Below, piece by piece: positions 34,096-43,487 of a stretch of 64,000 nucleotides of DNA. This DNA comes from Microbispora sp. H11081 (GTDB lineage: Bacteria > Actinomycetota > Actinomycetes > Streptosporangiales > Streptosporangiaceae), in contig NZ_JABBWV010000001.1 in assembly GCF_012999535.1 (NCBI RefSeq), positions 1,116,001 through 1,180,000 on the forward strand. Reading direction: 5' to 3'. The position numbers and the translations under genes were made by a program. Below the pieces are notes generated by a model. That model worked only from the letters and a program-made list of their open reading frames with translations, did no database searches and was not told the origin of the DNA. Positions within the stretch are counted from its first letter, which is position 1, and every line of letters begins with the position of its first letter.

Positions 34096-35712
34096 GGTTT
34101 CGCCTACGTCGACTGAGGGGTCGGCCTTGATCTCGATTACGAAGGGGACGCCGGACGTCGCGTCCAGTCGCTTGACCGCGGCCTCCAGCTCGTCCATTGT
34201 GCGCACCGTGACCGCCTCGGCGCCGTACGCCCTGGCGACGGGGGCGAAGTCCGGCCAGTGGAGGAGCGAGGGCGCCGGGTCCACGCCCGCCTTCTCCAGG
34301 TGGTGATACTCCATGCCGTACGCGCCGTCGTTGCAGACGACCACGACGATGGGCAGTTTCCAGCGGACGGCGGTGATCAGCTCGGCCATCCCCATCATGC
34401 CGCCGCCGTCCCCGACGACGGCTACGGTGAGGCGTTCCGGCGCCACCGCCGCCGCGCCGATCGCGGTCGCGATGCCCAGGCCGATCGAGGCGAAGTTCAG
34501 CGTGTGCGCGAAGGCCGTGGGCTCGGGCACGTGCAGGTACCGCCAGGGCGCGTAGACGAACCGCCCGGTGTCGGTGACCACCGCGCGTTCGGCGGGCAGC
34601 AGCTCGTCCAGCCGGATCATGGCGCTCCGGAGGTCGAGCGTCGCCGGGCCGCCGCGGTCGGCGAACTCCGCGCGCGGGTCGTGGGCGGCGAGGGCGGCGG
34701 CGAGCTCCGCGCCGCGGAAGGAGCCGGGGCGGAGCCCGGCGTCGCGGAGCTGCTCGGTCATGGCGCGGGCGGTGACGCCGGCGTCGCCGAGCACTCCCGT
34801 GTGCGCGGGCCCGCCCCGGCTGAGGCGTTCGGGGTCGATGTCGATCCGCACCACCGCCTTGTCCCTGAGGAGCGAGTCCTCGGCGGTGGTGTATCTGTTC
34901 AACTCGGCCCCGAACGCGACCACGCAGTCCGCGGCGAGGATCGTGCCGGTCGAGAGCTCCGTGCCGAGAGTCCCGGCCACTCCGAGGTCGTACGGATGAC
35001 CGCGGAAGAGATCCTTGGCGAGCAGCGTGGTGGCCAGCGGCGCGCCGATCAGGTCGGCGAGCTCGACGAGGTCGTCCCGTGCCCCGGCCAGTGCCGCGCC
35101 CCGCCCGGCGAGCACGACCGGCCGCCGGGAGCCGGCGATCACTCCCAGTGCCTGGTCGAGCTCGTCCGGGTCGGGGGCGAAGGCGTGCCCGGTGCGGGCG
35201 GGCCCGGCGGGATGCGGTTCGGGTACGTCGGCGTGGTGCAGGTCGACGGGGACGTCGAGCAGCACGGGCCGCCGGGTGGCGAGGACGCGCCGGATCACCG
35301 CCGCGACGTCGTCGGCGACGTCCTCGGGCCGCAGCACCCGGTGGTAGCCGGCCCCGGTCAGCCCGGCCACGGCGCGCAGGTCGAACCGTTGCAGGTGGCC
35401 GGGGCGCGAGGGGGTGTCGCCGGTCACGACGATCATCGTGCTCGACGCGCGCACGGCCTCGGTGAGCGCCGTGACGGTGTTGGCCACGCCCGGTCCGTGG
35501 GTGACCGACGCGACGCCGAGCCGGTTCCCCACCCGGGAGTAGCCGTCGGCCATGCTGACCGCGGCGCCCTCGTCCACGGCGCTGATGTAGCGTCCGCCCT
35601 CCCTTTCGGCGAAGTCGATGAGGAAGCGCATGTTGGCGTCGCCCATCAGGCCGAACACCGTGTCCGTGCCGAGCTGGCGCAGAGTCCTCGCGACGACGCC
35701 GTGGACCTTCAT
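34090..35712 (-). CDS. Thiamine pyrophosphate enzyme, acetolactate synthase-like
   Basis: A 540-residue TPP enzyme in three domains. The N-terminal part has the catalytic Glu in VDEGAAVSMADGYSR and VTHGPGVANT; a central Rossmann-like domain (residues 180-330) follows. The C-terminal TPP motif is GDGGGMMGMAELITAVRWKLPIVVVVCNDGAYG. It resembles acetolactate synthase/benzoylformate decarboxylase relatives and probably decarboxylates a 2-oxo acid. ATG 35712 follows AGGAG. It is the last gene of a four-gene catabolic operon (AA_synth, aminotransferase, CCR-like, this one) under an IclR-type operator. Confidence 0.88.
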   Translation of the reverse strand: MKVHGVVARTLRQLGTDTVFGLMGDANMRFLIDFAEREGGRYISAVDEGAAVSMADGYSRVGNRLGVASVTHGPGVANTVTALTEAVRASSTMIVVTGDTPSRPGHLQRFDLRAVAGLTGAGYHRVLRPEDVADDVAAVIRRVLATRRPVLLDVPVDLHHADVPEPHPAGPARTGHAFAPDPDELDQALGVIAGSRRPVVLAGRGAALAGARDDLVELADLIGAPLATTLLAKDLFRGHPYDLGVAGTLGTELSTGTILAADCVVAFGAELNRYTTAEDSLLRDKAVVRIDIDPERLSRGGPAHTGVLGDAGVTARAMTEQLRDAGLRPGSFRGAELAAALAAHDPRAEFADRGGPATLDLRSAMIRLDELLPAERAVVTDTGRFVYAPWRYLHVPEPTAFAHTLNFASIGLGIATAIGAAAVAPERLTVAVVGDGGGMMGMAELITAVRWKLPIVVVVCNDGAYGMEYHHLEKAGVDPAPSLLHWPDFAPVARAYGAEAVTVRTMDELEAAVKRLDATSGVPFVIEIKADPSVDVGETS

Positions 35713-35733
35713 CGAACCGGCTCCTGTCTGTTC

Positions 35734-36990
35734 CTACTCGGAGGCGCCCACGAGCGCGACGGCGTTGCCGAAGACCTGCTCGCCGCGTCCCATCTCGGCG
35801 TGCGCCTTGGGCAGTTCGGCGAACGGCACGACCCGGCCGAGGCACGGGTCGATCTTCCCGGCGATCATCAGGTCGTTGTACGCCCTGGCCTGGGCGTCGT
35901 TGGTGCCGTGGCTGCCCTGGAAGCGCTTCTGGCGGGTCCAGTGGTAACGCAGGTCGACCACCGCGTCGAAGCCGGTGGTGCCGGCGCAGATGACGACCAT
36001 GCCGCCGGTCTCGCAGACCATGATGCTGGTCGGCACGGTGGCGGCGCCGGGGTGCTCGAAGACGATCGCGGGGTCGCGCCGCTCACCGACGATCTCCCAG
36101 ATCTTCTTGCCGAACGCGCGGGCCTGGCCCAGCCACTCCTTCTGGCCGGCCTTGTCGTCGACCCGCGGCGGGATCCCCCAGTGGGTGAAGTCGCCGCGGT
36201 TGATGTAGCCGATCGCGCCCTTGCTCACCGCGTACTCGCCGCGCGCGTCGTCGGAGACGACCGCGACCGGCCTGGCCCCGGCCAGCCGGGCGAGCTGGAT
36301 CGCCTGGCTTCCCACGCCCCCGGAGCCGCCCCACACCAGGACCACGTCGTCCTCCTGGACGGTGTTCCCGGCGAAGCCGTGCAGCATCCGGTACGCCGTG
36401 GTGCCGACGAGGGTGGGAGCCGCCGCCTCGGCCCAGGACAGGTGCGGGGCCTTGGGCAGCACCTGGTGGGCCTGCGCCCGCGCGAACTGGGCGAAGGACC
36501 CGAAGTTGGTGTCGTAGCCCCAGATCCGGGCGGACGGCGCCGTCATCTGGTCGCGGCCGCGCAGGATCCACGGGTCGTTCTCGTCCCAGTAGCCCGGGTG
36601 CACGATGACCTCGTCGCCGACGGCCACGTTGGTCACGTCAGGTCCCACGGCGTAGACGATGCCGGACGCGTCGGAGCCGCCGACGTGGAAGTCGTACGGC
36701 TCGCCGGCGCGCTGCCGCATGCCGATGACGTCGACGGGGTAGCCCCGGGCCGCCCACACGTTGTTGTAGTTGACCCCGGCCGCCATGACGGCGATGAGGA
36801 CCTCGCCCGGGCCGATCGGCGGCACCTCGACGTCCGTCTCGATCTGGAACGCCTTCTCCGGGTCGCCGTACCGGTCCTGGCGCACGACCAGCGCGGTCAT
36901 CGTCCGCGGCACCTCGCCGACCGGCGGCAACTCTCCCAGCGGATACGTCGTGCCGGTCGTGCTGACAGGCTCACGCTTCATCTCGGACAT
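35734..36990 (-). CDS. Crotonyl-CoA carboxylase/reductase family protein
   Basis: A 418-residue MDR-superfamily enzyme with family-typical blocks: NYNNVWAARGYPVDVIGMRQ, VGGSDASGIVYAVG, VIVHPGYWDENDPW, RIWGYDTNFGSFAQFARAQAHQVLPKAPHLSWAEAA, VWGGSGGVGSQAIQLARLAG and YHWTRQKRFQGSHGTND. The family reduces, and often carboxylates, 2-enoyl-CoA with NADPH. It is slightly shorter than the usual 445 residues. GGGGAGA precedes ATG 36990. With the enoyl-CoA hydratase and acyl-CoA ligase nearby it suggests the pathway passes through an acryloyl- or crotonyl-CoA-type intermediate. Confidence 0.9.
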   Translation of the reverse strand: MSEMKREPVSTTGTTYPLGELPPVGEVPRTMTALVVRQDRYGDPEKAFQIETDVEVPPIGPGEVLIAVMAAGVNYNNVWAARGYPVDVIGMRQRAGEPYDFHVGGSDASGIVYAVGPDVTNVAVGDEVIVHPGYWDENDPWILRGRDQMTAPSARIWGYDTNFGSFAQFARAQAHQVLPKAPHLSWAEAAAPTLVGTTAYRMLHGFAGNTVQEDDVVLVWGGSGGVGSQAIQLARLAGARPVAVVSDDARGEYAVSKGAIGYINRGDFTHWGIPPRVDDKAGQKEWLGQARAFGKKIWEIVGERRDPAIVFEHPGAATVPTSIMVCETGGMVVICAGTTGFDAVVDLRYHWTRQKRFQGSHGTNDAQARAYNDLMIAGKIDPCLGRVVPFAELPKAHAEMGRGEQVFGNAVALVGASE

Positions 36991-37053
36991 GGGTCTCCCC
37001 TCTGTGTTTCTGCGACGGATGGTGAGGACGGCGGCCCGGGGCGCCGGCGGTCC

Positions 37054-38424
37054 TCAGGAGCGGTCCGCGGCCTCGTCGGCGAGGGTGAGCACCGAGTCGA
37101 GCACGCCGAGCGCGAAGTCGATCTCCTCGCTGTTGATCACGAGGGGCGGGGTCAGCCGGATCACGTTGTTGTTCGCGGCGAGATAGAGGCCGTGGCCCTT
37201 CGCGGCGGACACGACGGCCGTCATGGGCGCGGCGGCGGCGCCGACGGCGTTGAACGGCACCAGCGGCTCGCGGGTGCGGCGGTCCTTGACCAGTTCGAGC
37301 CCGTAGAACAGGCCGCGGCCGCGGATGTCGCCGATGCTCGGGTGCCGCTCGGCGAGCCGGGCGAGCCCCGCGCCGAGGCGCTCGCCCATCGCGCGGGCGT
37401 TGTCGACGATGCCCTCGTCCTGCATGGCCCTGATGGAGGCCACCGCGGAGGCGCAGGCCAGCGGGTGCCCGGCGTAGGTGAGGCCGCCCCAGAACTTGTT
37501 GGTCATGAGCCACTCGGAGACGCGCTCGTTCACGGTCATCGCGCCGAGCGGGACGTAGCCGGAGTTGAGGCCCTTGGCCGCGACCAGGATGTCGGGGGTG
37601 ACGTCCCAGTGGTTGCAGGCGAACCATTCGCCGGTGCGGCCGAACCCCGCCATCACCTCGTCGAGGATGAGGAGGATGCCGTACTTGTCGCAGACCTCGC
37701 GGATGGAGCGGAGGTAGCCGTCGGGCGGGTAGATGAGCCCGTTCGTCCCGGTCACGGTCTCCAGGACGACGGCGGCGACCGTCTCCGGGTTCTCGTACTG
37801 GAGGATCTCCTCCAGGTGGGGGCCGCCCGAGCACACGGGGCACGGGTCGGGGTGCCCCACGGGGCACCGGTACGTGTAGGGGTCGAACATCCGCACGACG
37901 CCGAAGGAGTTCGGCTCGGCGTGCCACCGCCGCGGGTCGCCGGTGAGGGCGATCGCGCCGGCCGTCGCGCCGTGGTACGAGCGGTAGCGGGCGATGATCT
38001 TGTGGCGGCCGGTGACGTGCCGGGCGAGCCGGACGGCGTTCTCGTTGGCGGCGGCGCCGCCGGTGGTGAAGAACGTCATCCGCAGGTCGCCGGGGGTCAG
38101 CTCGGCCATCAGCTCCGCGAGCTCGGCGCGCGAGCGCTCGGCGTAGTTGGGACCGATGTAGCACAACCGGTCCGCCTGCTCCTTGATCGCCGCGACGATC
38201 CGCGGGTGCTGGTGGCCCAGGTTCATGTTGACCAGCTGCGACTGGAAGTCCAGGAAGCGGTTGCCCTCGTAGTCCCAGAACCAGCTTCCCTCGCCGCCGG
38301 CGATGGGGGTGGCCTTCACGCTTCCCTGGGTCGACCAGGAGTGGATGACGTACTCGCGGTCCGCTCGCGCGATGCGGTCAGCGGTCCACACGTCCTGTTC
38401 CACGTTGTTGTCGATGATGGTCAT
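37054..38424 (-). CDS. Class III aminotransferase (beta-alanine/taurine:pyruvate type)
   Basis: A 456-residue PLP enzyme. PLP contacts are TTGGAAANE and YRSYHGATAG, ILDEVMAGFGRTG gives the PLP-ring Asp, and the Schiff-base Lys is in VAAKGLNSGYVPLGA. The omega-aminotransferase group converts terminal amines such as beta-alanine, taurine or GABA to aldehydes. An unusual Cys-containing loop (PVGHPDPCPVCSGGPH) occurs in relatives annotated as aspartate-aminotransferase-family proteins. It starts six bases after the AA_synth stop. It probably deaminates the beta-amino acid released by the hydantoinase/amidase pair. Confidence 0.9.
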   Translation of the reverse strand: MTIIDNNVEQDVWTADRIARADREYVIHSWSTQGSVKATPIAGGEGSWFWDYEGNRFLDFQSQLVNMNLGHQHPRIVAAIKEQADRLCYIGPNYAERSRAELAELMAELTPGDLRMTFFTTGGAAANENAVRLARHVTGRHKIIARYRSYHGATAGAIALTGDPRRWHAEPNSFGVVRMFDPYTYRCPVGHPDPCPVCSGGPHLEEILQYENPETVAAVVLETVTGTNGLIYPPDGYLRSIREVCDKYGILLILDEVMAGFGRTGEWFACNHWDVTPDILVAAKGLNSGYVPLGAMTVNERVSEWLMTNKFWGGLTYAGHPLACASAVASIRAMQDEGIVDNARAMGERLGAGLARLAERHPSIGDIRGRGLFYGLELVKDRRTREPLVPFNAVGAAAAPMTAVVSAAKGHGLYLAANNNVIRLTPPLVINSEEIDFALGVLDSVLTLADEAADRS

Positions 38425-38430
38425 CTCCGC

Positions 38431-38997
38431 TCACTGCCCTGCGGTTTCCGCGCCGAAGACCGCGAGACGCGCGAGCGGACGGCCGGCGCTGGCGGCGACG
38501 CAGCCGACCAGGATCTCGCCGGGCAGGGGAGCGCCGGGCACCTGGATGGTGATCGTCTGGTGGTGGGAACGGGTCTTGGCGTCCGTCTTGTGCTTGAGCG
38601 GAACGTCGATGGGCGCGCCGGGCAGGCCGACCTTCTCGGCCGCGGGCAGCAGTTCCGTGCCGCCGGCGGCCTTGCGGAACACGTTGCCGAAGCGCAGGTT
38701 GTGGATGAGCGCGGAGCCGTGCTCCACCTCGCCGTCGATGCCGACCAGGGCGACCTTGCCGAACGCCTCGACCTCGGCTCCGAGCAGTTCGACGCAGGCC
38801 GGCCCGACCAGCTCGCCGATCTCCTCGCCGACCTCGTCGGCCAGCGTCACGAGGTCCTCGACGTATCCGCTGCCGTAGGGGTTCTCGATGACGATTCCCA
38901 CGAAGGCCACCCGGTGGGCCGGCGAGACCTCGCGGCCGTTCTCCCGGTGGGTCTCCTCCAGATGCCGGACGACCTTCCGGACCTTGATGCTGCTCAT
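38431..38997 (-). CDS. Amino acid synthesis (AA_synth, PF06684) family protein
   Basis: A 188-residue protein with family features HRVAFVGIVIENPYGSGYVEDL, EIGELVGPACVELLG, AFGKVALVGIDGEVEHGSALIHNLRFGNVFRKA and PLKHKTDAKTRSHHQTITIQVPGAPLPGEILVG. The fold is reported as YjgF/chorismate-mutase-like. Such genes often sit with LLM flavin enzymes and amidohydrolases, so a RutC-like enamine or imine hydrolysis role is possible (inference). GGGAGAG precedes ATG 38997. It is the first gene of its operon, with an IclR operator just upstream. Confidence 0.85.
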   Translation of the reverse strand: MSSIKVRKVVRHLEETHRENGREVSPAHRVAFVGIVIENPYGSGYVEDLVTLADEVGEEIGELVGPACVELLGAEVEAFGKVALVGIDGEVEHGSALIHNLRFGNVFRKAAGGTELLPAAEKVGLPGAPIDVPLKHKTDAKTRSHHQTITIQVPGAPLPGEILVGCVAASAGRPLARLAVFGAETAGQ

Positions 38998-39012
38998 GCT
39001 CTCTCCCTGGCT

Positions 39013-39068
39013 GGTTCGCTGATTGAACCATTGGTTCAGATATTGCCGACGATCTACCGAAGTGTCAA
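39013..39068 (-). promoter_or_regulatory. Promoter and IclR-type operator of the AA_synth operon
   Basis: On the minus strand, -35 TTGACA (39068-39063) and -10 CAATAT (17-base spacer) are followed by two overlapping palindromes: TGAACCA-T-TGGTTCA (39024-39038) and GGTTCGCTGATTGAACC (39013-39029, written on the plus strand). The latter is one of six 17-bp sites of the shared regulon. Confidence 0.75.
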
Positions 39069-39148
39069 GAGCGCCGCTGGTGCTGTCGCGGCGTACGAGG
39101 CGTGCCCCGCGACGGCACGTCACGGGGCACGTCCCGGTCTACGGCCAC

Positions 39149-39188
39149 GCGCGGGTCCTCAGGGCCGCCCGCCTCTGAGGACCCGCGC
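39149..39188 (-). terminator. Terminator after the ADH-ALDH-binding protein operon
   Basis: A perfect 14-bp stem GCGCGGGTCCTCAG/CTGAGGACCCGCGC with a 12-base loop lies 20 bases past the binding-protein stop. A second weaker stem CGTGCCCCG/CGGGGCACG follows at 39101-39131. Confidence 0.75.
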
Positions 39189-39207
39189 CAGGAGCGCCCG
39201 GGTGGTG

Positions 39208-40758
39208 TCAGGACACCTTCACGGCGCTCAGATCGAGCAGCTCCGACGTCGTCGTGTGGAAGCCTTGGACGCCCGAGCGGGCGGCGTAGAAGTTGGACAT
39301 GTGGTAGATCGGCACCACCGCGACGTCCTTCTCGACGACGCGCCGCTGGATGTCCTGCATCAGCTGGTTGCGCTCCTCGCTGCCCACCTCGAGCGTCGAC
39401 AGCGAGGCGATCTGCGCGTCGACGTCCTTCTGCGCGTACTGGGACATGTTGTTGACCGCGGTGGAGTGGAAGACGCGCAGCAGCATGTCGGCCGGGTCGC
39501 CGGAGCTCATTCCCCAGCCCAGCCAGTACATCTGCGTCTCGTGGTCGAGCAGCGACTGGTACCAGGTGCCGGGCTCCTGCACCTTGAGGTTCACCTTGAT
39601 CCCGATCTCGGCGAGCTGCTGCTGGAGCACCTCGCCCATCTCCTTGTCCTTGAGATAGCGCTCCGTCGGCAGGACGAGGTCGATCGTGAGGTTCTGCGCC
39701 CCCGCCTCCGCGAGCAGGCGCCGCGACTCCTCCGGGTCGTACTTGAGGCCGATGGGCGGGTCGTTGTTGATGAACTCCGGCGGGACCAGCCCTTCCAGGG
39801 CCGGGCGGCCCACGCCTTCGAGCACGTTCTTGACCATCGCCTCCTTGTCGATGGCGTGCGCGATGGCCTTGCGCACCTTAACGTCGGGGACTTCCTTGAG
39901 GTTGAAGCCGACAAAGACCGGGCGGGCCTTCGACTCGATGATCGGGTACATGTCCTTGGACGCCTTGATGGTGGCGAGCTCGGACGGCGGCGGGTTCTCG
40001 ATCACGTCGACGTCGCCCGACTGCAGGGCGCTGAAGCGGGTGCTCGCCTCGGGGATGGGCACGAACGTCACCGTGTCGAGCGCGGCCGGCTGCCCCCAGT
40101 AGCCCTCGTGCTTGTTCAGCACGATCGAGGTGTCGGGCACCCACTGGGAGAACTTGTACGGTCCGGTGCCCACCGGCTCGGTGGAGATCTTGTCGCCCTT
40201 GGCGGTGAGCGCCGCCGGGCTGATGATCGCCGCCACCGGGACGGTGAGGTTGTTGAGGATGCTGGAGAAGGGCTCGGACAGGACGAGGCGGGCCGTGAGC
40301 GGGTCAGGCGTCTCGACGGTCTTGATCATCTTCAGGAAGCCGCTGCCCTGTTTCTGCTGGGCGGCACGTTCCAAGCTCGTCTTCACCGCCGCCGAGTCGA
40401 AGGGGGTGCCGTCATGGAAGGTCACCCCCTCGCGCAGCTGGAACTCCCACACCGTGTCCGACACCTGCTTCCACGCAGTGGCGAGACCGGGCTCGAACTT
40501 GCCGTCGTTGGTGAGCTTCACCAGCGTCTCGTAGATCAGGGCAGTCCTGGCGAAGTCGCCGGCCAGCACGAAGTTCGGCGGGTCCAGGCTCTCCGCGTCG
40601 GACGACATGCCGATCGTGAGGACGGCCTTGGCGGCGGCCGTGCCCTCGGATGAGGAGTCCTCGGCTCCGGACAACCCGCAGCCCGCCAGGGCGAGCGACG
40701 CGGCCAGGGCCAGGCTGAGGGGCGCCAGGCGACGCCCGCTTCTCGTCCGTATCTTCAT
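39208..40758 (-). CDS. ABC transporter substrate-binding lipoprotein (SBP family 5), copy 1
   Basis: A 516-residue lipoprotein. The signal peptide ends in the lipobox LAGC (Cys27). The SBP_bac_5 domain has TIGMSSDAESLDPPN, EPVGTGPYKFSQW and LFYLGWGM-type (MYWLGWGMSSGDPADM) blocks. It captures a peptide-like or amide substrate outside the cell for the DppBCDF-type importer encoded at 45-47 and 55-58 kb. It is clearly paralogous to the protein at 46937-48493 (shared IENPPPSELA and TQMYWLGWGM). It is the last gene of the ADH-ALDH operon. AAGGAACGG precedes ATG 40758. Confidence 0.92.
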   Translation of the reverse strand: MKIRTRSGRRLAPLSLALAASLALAGCGLSGAEDSSSEGTAAAKAVLTIGMSSDAESLDPPNFVLAGDFARTALIYETLVKLTNDGKFEPGLATAWKQVSDTVWEFQLREGVTFHDGTPFDSAAVKTSLERAAQQKQGSGFLKMIKTVETPDPLTARLVLSEPFSSILNNLTVPVAAIISPAALTAKGDKISTEPVGTGPYKFSQWVPDTSIVLNKHEGYWGQPAALDTVTFVPIPEASTRFSALQSGDVDVIENPPPSELATIKASKDMYPIIESKARPVFVGFNLKEVPDVKVRKAIAHAIDKEAMVKNVLEGVGRPALEGLVPPEFINNDPPIGLKYDPEESRRLLAEAGAQNLTIDLVLPTERYLKDKEMGEVLQQQLAEIGIKVNLKVQEPGTWYQSLLDHETQMYWLGWGMSSGDPADMLLRVFHSTAVNNMSQYAQKDVDAQIASLSTLEVGSEERNQLMQDIQRRVVEKDVAVVPIYHMSNFYAARSGVQGFHTTTSELLDLSAVKVS

Positions 40759-40809
40759 GAACCGTTCCTTTCGAGGGGGTGTTACGGCTAGGTCGAACGG
40801 GTGAGCGGA

Positions 40810-42294
40810 TCAACCGAGTTTGATCACGGTGCTCTTGCTCTCGGTGTAGTGCTGCATGACGTCGTAGCCCATCTCGCGGCCCCAGCCGGATTCCTTGAAG
40901 CCGCCGAAGGGCAGGGCGGGGTCGAAGACGCCGTAGCAGTTGACCCACACGACTCCAGCGCGCAGCGCGCGGCTCATGGTGTGCGCCCGTGTGACGTCGC
41001 GGGTCCAGACCCCCGCCGCCAGTCCGTACGGCGAGTCGTTGGCGGCCGTCACGAGGTCGCCGACCTCACGGAACGGCGTGGCGACCACGACGGGGCCGAA
41101 GATCTCCTCGGCGACGATCCGCATGTCGGGGGTCACGTCGGTGAAGACGGTCGGCTGGAGGTAGAAACCGCGCTCGCCCACCCGCTCGCCGCCGCTCACC
41201 AGCGTCGCGCCCTGTTCGACGCCGGAGCGCAGATAGCCGGTGACCCGCGCCAGGTGCTCGTCGCTGACCAGCGGCCCGACCTCGGTCCGCGGGTCGAACC
41301 CGTCACCGATCCGCATGCCGGCGCCGATCGCCGCCACCCCGGCGACCACCTCGTCGAAGACCGACTCCTCGACGTACAGGCGGGAGCCGGCCACGCACTG
41401 CTCGCCCATGTTCGAGAAGATCGCGGCGGCGGCGCCCGCCGTCGCGGCCTCGATGTCGGCGTCGGCGAAGATGATGTTCGGGCTCTTTCCGCCGAGCTCC
41501 AGCGTGACGCGCTTGAAGTTGCCGAGCGACGCGGTGGCGATCGCCCGCCCCGTCGCGGTGGAGCCGGTGAAGGAGACCTTGTCCACCAGCGGATGCGCGG
41601 CCAGGGCGGCGCCGGCGGACGGGCCGTATCCGGGTACGACGTTGAGCACGCCCGGGGGCAGCCCGGCCTTCATCGCGAGCTCTGCGAGCCGCAGCGCCGT
41701 CAGGGGAGTGGCCTCGGCCGGCTTCAGCACGGCGGTGTTGCCGGCCGCCAGCGCCGGGCCGATCTTCCACGCGGCGTTCGACAGCGGGTAGTTCCACGGC
41801 ACGATCAGGGCGCAGACGCCCAGCGGCTCACGCTGCGTGTAGGCGTGGTAGTCCCCGGGCGTCGAGAGCGGGATCGTCGCGCCGGTGACCTTCGTGGCCC
41901 ACCCGGAGAAGTACTGGAACGCCTTGACCGATCCCCCCACGTCGATCCGCATCGACTGCGCGTACGGCTTGCCGTTCTCCAGCGTGGTCAGCCGGGCCAG
42001 CTCTTCCGCGTCACGCTCGATCAGCTCGGCCAGGCGCCACAGGATCCTGGCCCGCTCGTTGGGCTTCATCGCGGGCCACGGTCCGGAGTCGAACGCCCGG
42101 CGCGCGGCCGCGACGGCCAGGTCGACGTCGGCCTCGCGGGCCTCCGCGACCGAGACGAACACGTCGCCGGTCGCCGGGTTCACGACGGGGATCTCGCCGC
42201 CGTCTCTGGCGTCGGCCCACGCGCCGTCGATGAACAGCCGGGTGTGCTCGATCGGCTTGCTCTGCTCGGTGCCGCTGTCGAGGATCGCGGTCAT
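40810..42294 (-). CDS. NAD(P)-dependent aldehyde dehydrogenase
   Basis: A 494-residue ALDH. WNYPLSNAAWKIGPALAAGN and FTGSTATGRAI are cofactor-loop motifs. The catalytic Glu is in LELGGKSPN and the catalytic Cys in GEQCVAGSR, with EEIFGPVV and PFGGFKESGWGRE at the end. It oxidises an aldehyde to an acid; in this regulon this is probably the semialdehyde made by the aminotransferase. ATG 42294 has AGGAGAG upstream. It lies 77 bases downstream of the alcohol dehydrogenase gene on the same strand. Confidence 0.92.
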   Translation of the reverse strand: MTAILDSGTEQSKPIEHTRLFIDGAWADARDGGEIPVVNPATGDVFVSVAEAREADVDLAVAAARRAFDSGPWPAMKPNERARILWRLAELIERDAEELARLTTLENGKPYAQSMRIDVGGSVKAFQYFSGWATKVTGATIPLSTPGDYHAYTQREPLGVCALIVPWNYPLSNAAWKIGPALAAGNTAVLKPAEATPLTALRLAELAMKAGLPPGVLNVVPGYGPSAGAALAAHPLVDKVSFTGSTATGRAIATASLGNFKRVTLELGGKSPNIIFADADIEAATAGAAAAIFSNMGEQCVAGSRLYVEESVFDEVVAGVAAIGAGMRIGDGFDPRTEVGPLVSDEHLARVTGYLRSGVEQGATLVSGGERVGERGFYLQPTVFTDVTPDMRIVAEEIFGPVVVATPFREVGDLVTAANDSPYGLAAGVWTRDVTRAHTMSRALRAGVVWVNCYGVFDPALPFGGFKESGWGREMGYDVMQHYTESKSTVIKLG

Positions 42295-42371
42295 CGGGGT
42301 GTTTCTCTCCTGAGGTGGTACGTCCGGGGCGGTGGCCGGAGGTCAGAGGTCGGTGGCCGGTGCTCGGGGGA

Positions 42372-43487
42372 TCAGTGGTCGTGGAGGATGACGCCGCGGA
42401 TGTTCACGCCCGCGTGCAGGTCGTCGTACGCCTCGTTGATCTGGTCGAGCCGGTAGGTGCGGGTCACCAGCTCGTCGAGCTTGAGCCGGCCCGCGGCGTG
42501 CATCCCGAGCAGGCGCGGCAGGTCCACCAGCGGGTTGCAGTTGCCGAACAGCGAGCCGGTCAGCGTCTTGGTGAGGTTGGAGAAGTCGCGCGGGTTGACC
42601 GCGACGAACTTGTCGGAGGAGCCGAGCGAGGCGACGACACAGGTCCCGGCCTTGCCCGTGAGCTCGAACGCCTGGCCGATGATGTCGCCGTTCACGCGTC
42701 CCACGGTGACGATCGAGACGTCGGCGTTGCGCCCACCGGTGATCTCCGCGATCCGCGGGCGTGCCTCGTCGAGCGAGGCGAAGGTGTCGGTCGCGCCAAA
42801 GGCCGGGGCCTGGGCGCGGGCGAACTCCGAGGGGTCGACGACGACGACGTGGTCGGCGCCCGCGTGCCTGGCGCCCTGCACCGCGTTCATGCCGACGCCG
42901 CCGGCGCCGAGGATCAGGACGGTGTCACCGGGTCGGACCCTGCCGGCGTTCACGGCGGCGCCCCACCCGGTCATCACGCCGCAGGACACCAGGCACGCCG
43001 CGGTGAAGTCGACCGAGTCCGGCACGGCGACGGTCTGGCTCTCGTGGCACACGAGGTAGTTGGCGAAGGTTCCGACGCGGCAGGTGGCGCCGGCGGCCGT
43101 GCCGTCGGACAGGTGGAACCGGGGGGTGCCGTCGAGCGCGAAGCCCGTGCTCATCCCGACCGCCATCTCGCACAGGTAGGACCTGCCCGCCGCGCAGGAG
43201 ACGCAGGAGCCGCACGCCGGCATGAACAGGGTGGCCACGTGGTCGCCCGGCTTGACCCGCCGCACCCCTGGGCCGACCTTCTGCACGATCCCGGCGCCCT
43301 CGTGCCCGCCCACCTGGGGGAACCGCACACCGATGTCGCCGCGTACGACGTGGTCGTCGGAGTGGCACAGGCCCGTGGCCATGACCTTGATGAGGACCTC
43401 TCCCGGACCGGGGTCGCTGACGTCGATGTCCTCGACGCTCCACTTCTCGCCGACACCGTGGATCACCGCTCCGCGCGCCCTCACCAT
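42372..43487 (-). CDS. Zinc-dependent (NDMA-type) alcohol dehydrogenase
   Basis: A 371-residue MDR enzyme. The catalytic zinc site is GLCHSDDH with GGHEGAG; the structural zinc cysteines are in PACGSCVSCAAGRSYLC. The cofactor motif is LGAGGVGMNAVQGARHAGA. The GMSTGFALDGTPRFHLSDGT segment is typical of the actinobacterial NDMA-dependent subgroup, which keeps its nicotinamide bound. It oxidises an alcohol or hemiaminal to an aldehyde. GGAGGAG lies eight bases before ATG 43487. It is the first gene of the ADH-ALDH-binding protein operon. Confidence 0.92.
   Translation of the reverse strand: MVRARGAVIHGVGEKWSVEDIDVSDPGPGEVLIKVMATGLCHSDDHVVRGDIGVRFPQVGGHEGAGIVQKVGPGVRRVKPGDHVATLFMPACGSCVSCAAGRSYLCEMAVGMSTGFALDGTPRFHLSDGTAAGATCRVGTFANYLVCHESQTVAVPDSVDFTAACLVSCGVMTGWGAAVNAGRVRPGDTVLILGAGGVGMNAVQGARHAGADHVVVVDPSEFARAQAPAFGATDTFASLDEARPRIAEITGGRNADVSIVTVGRVNGDIIGQAFELTGKAGTCVVASLGSSDKFVAVNPRDFSNLTKTLTGSLFGNCNPLVDLPRLLGMHAAGRLKLDELVTRTYRLDQINEAYDDLHAGVNIRGVILHDH

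Noticed and set aside
34258..40653. A very long open frame (over 2100 codons) opposite the catabolic genes
   Set aside because: It is the high-GC antisense shadow of several well-supported enzymes; low-complexity Arg/Gly/Val/His composition.
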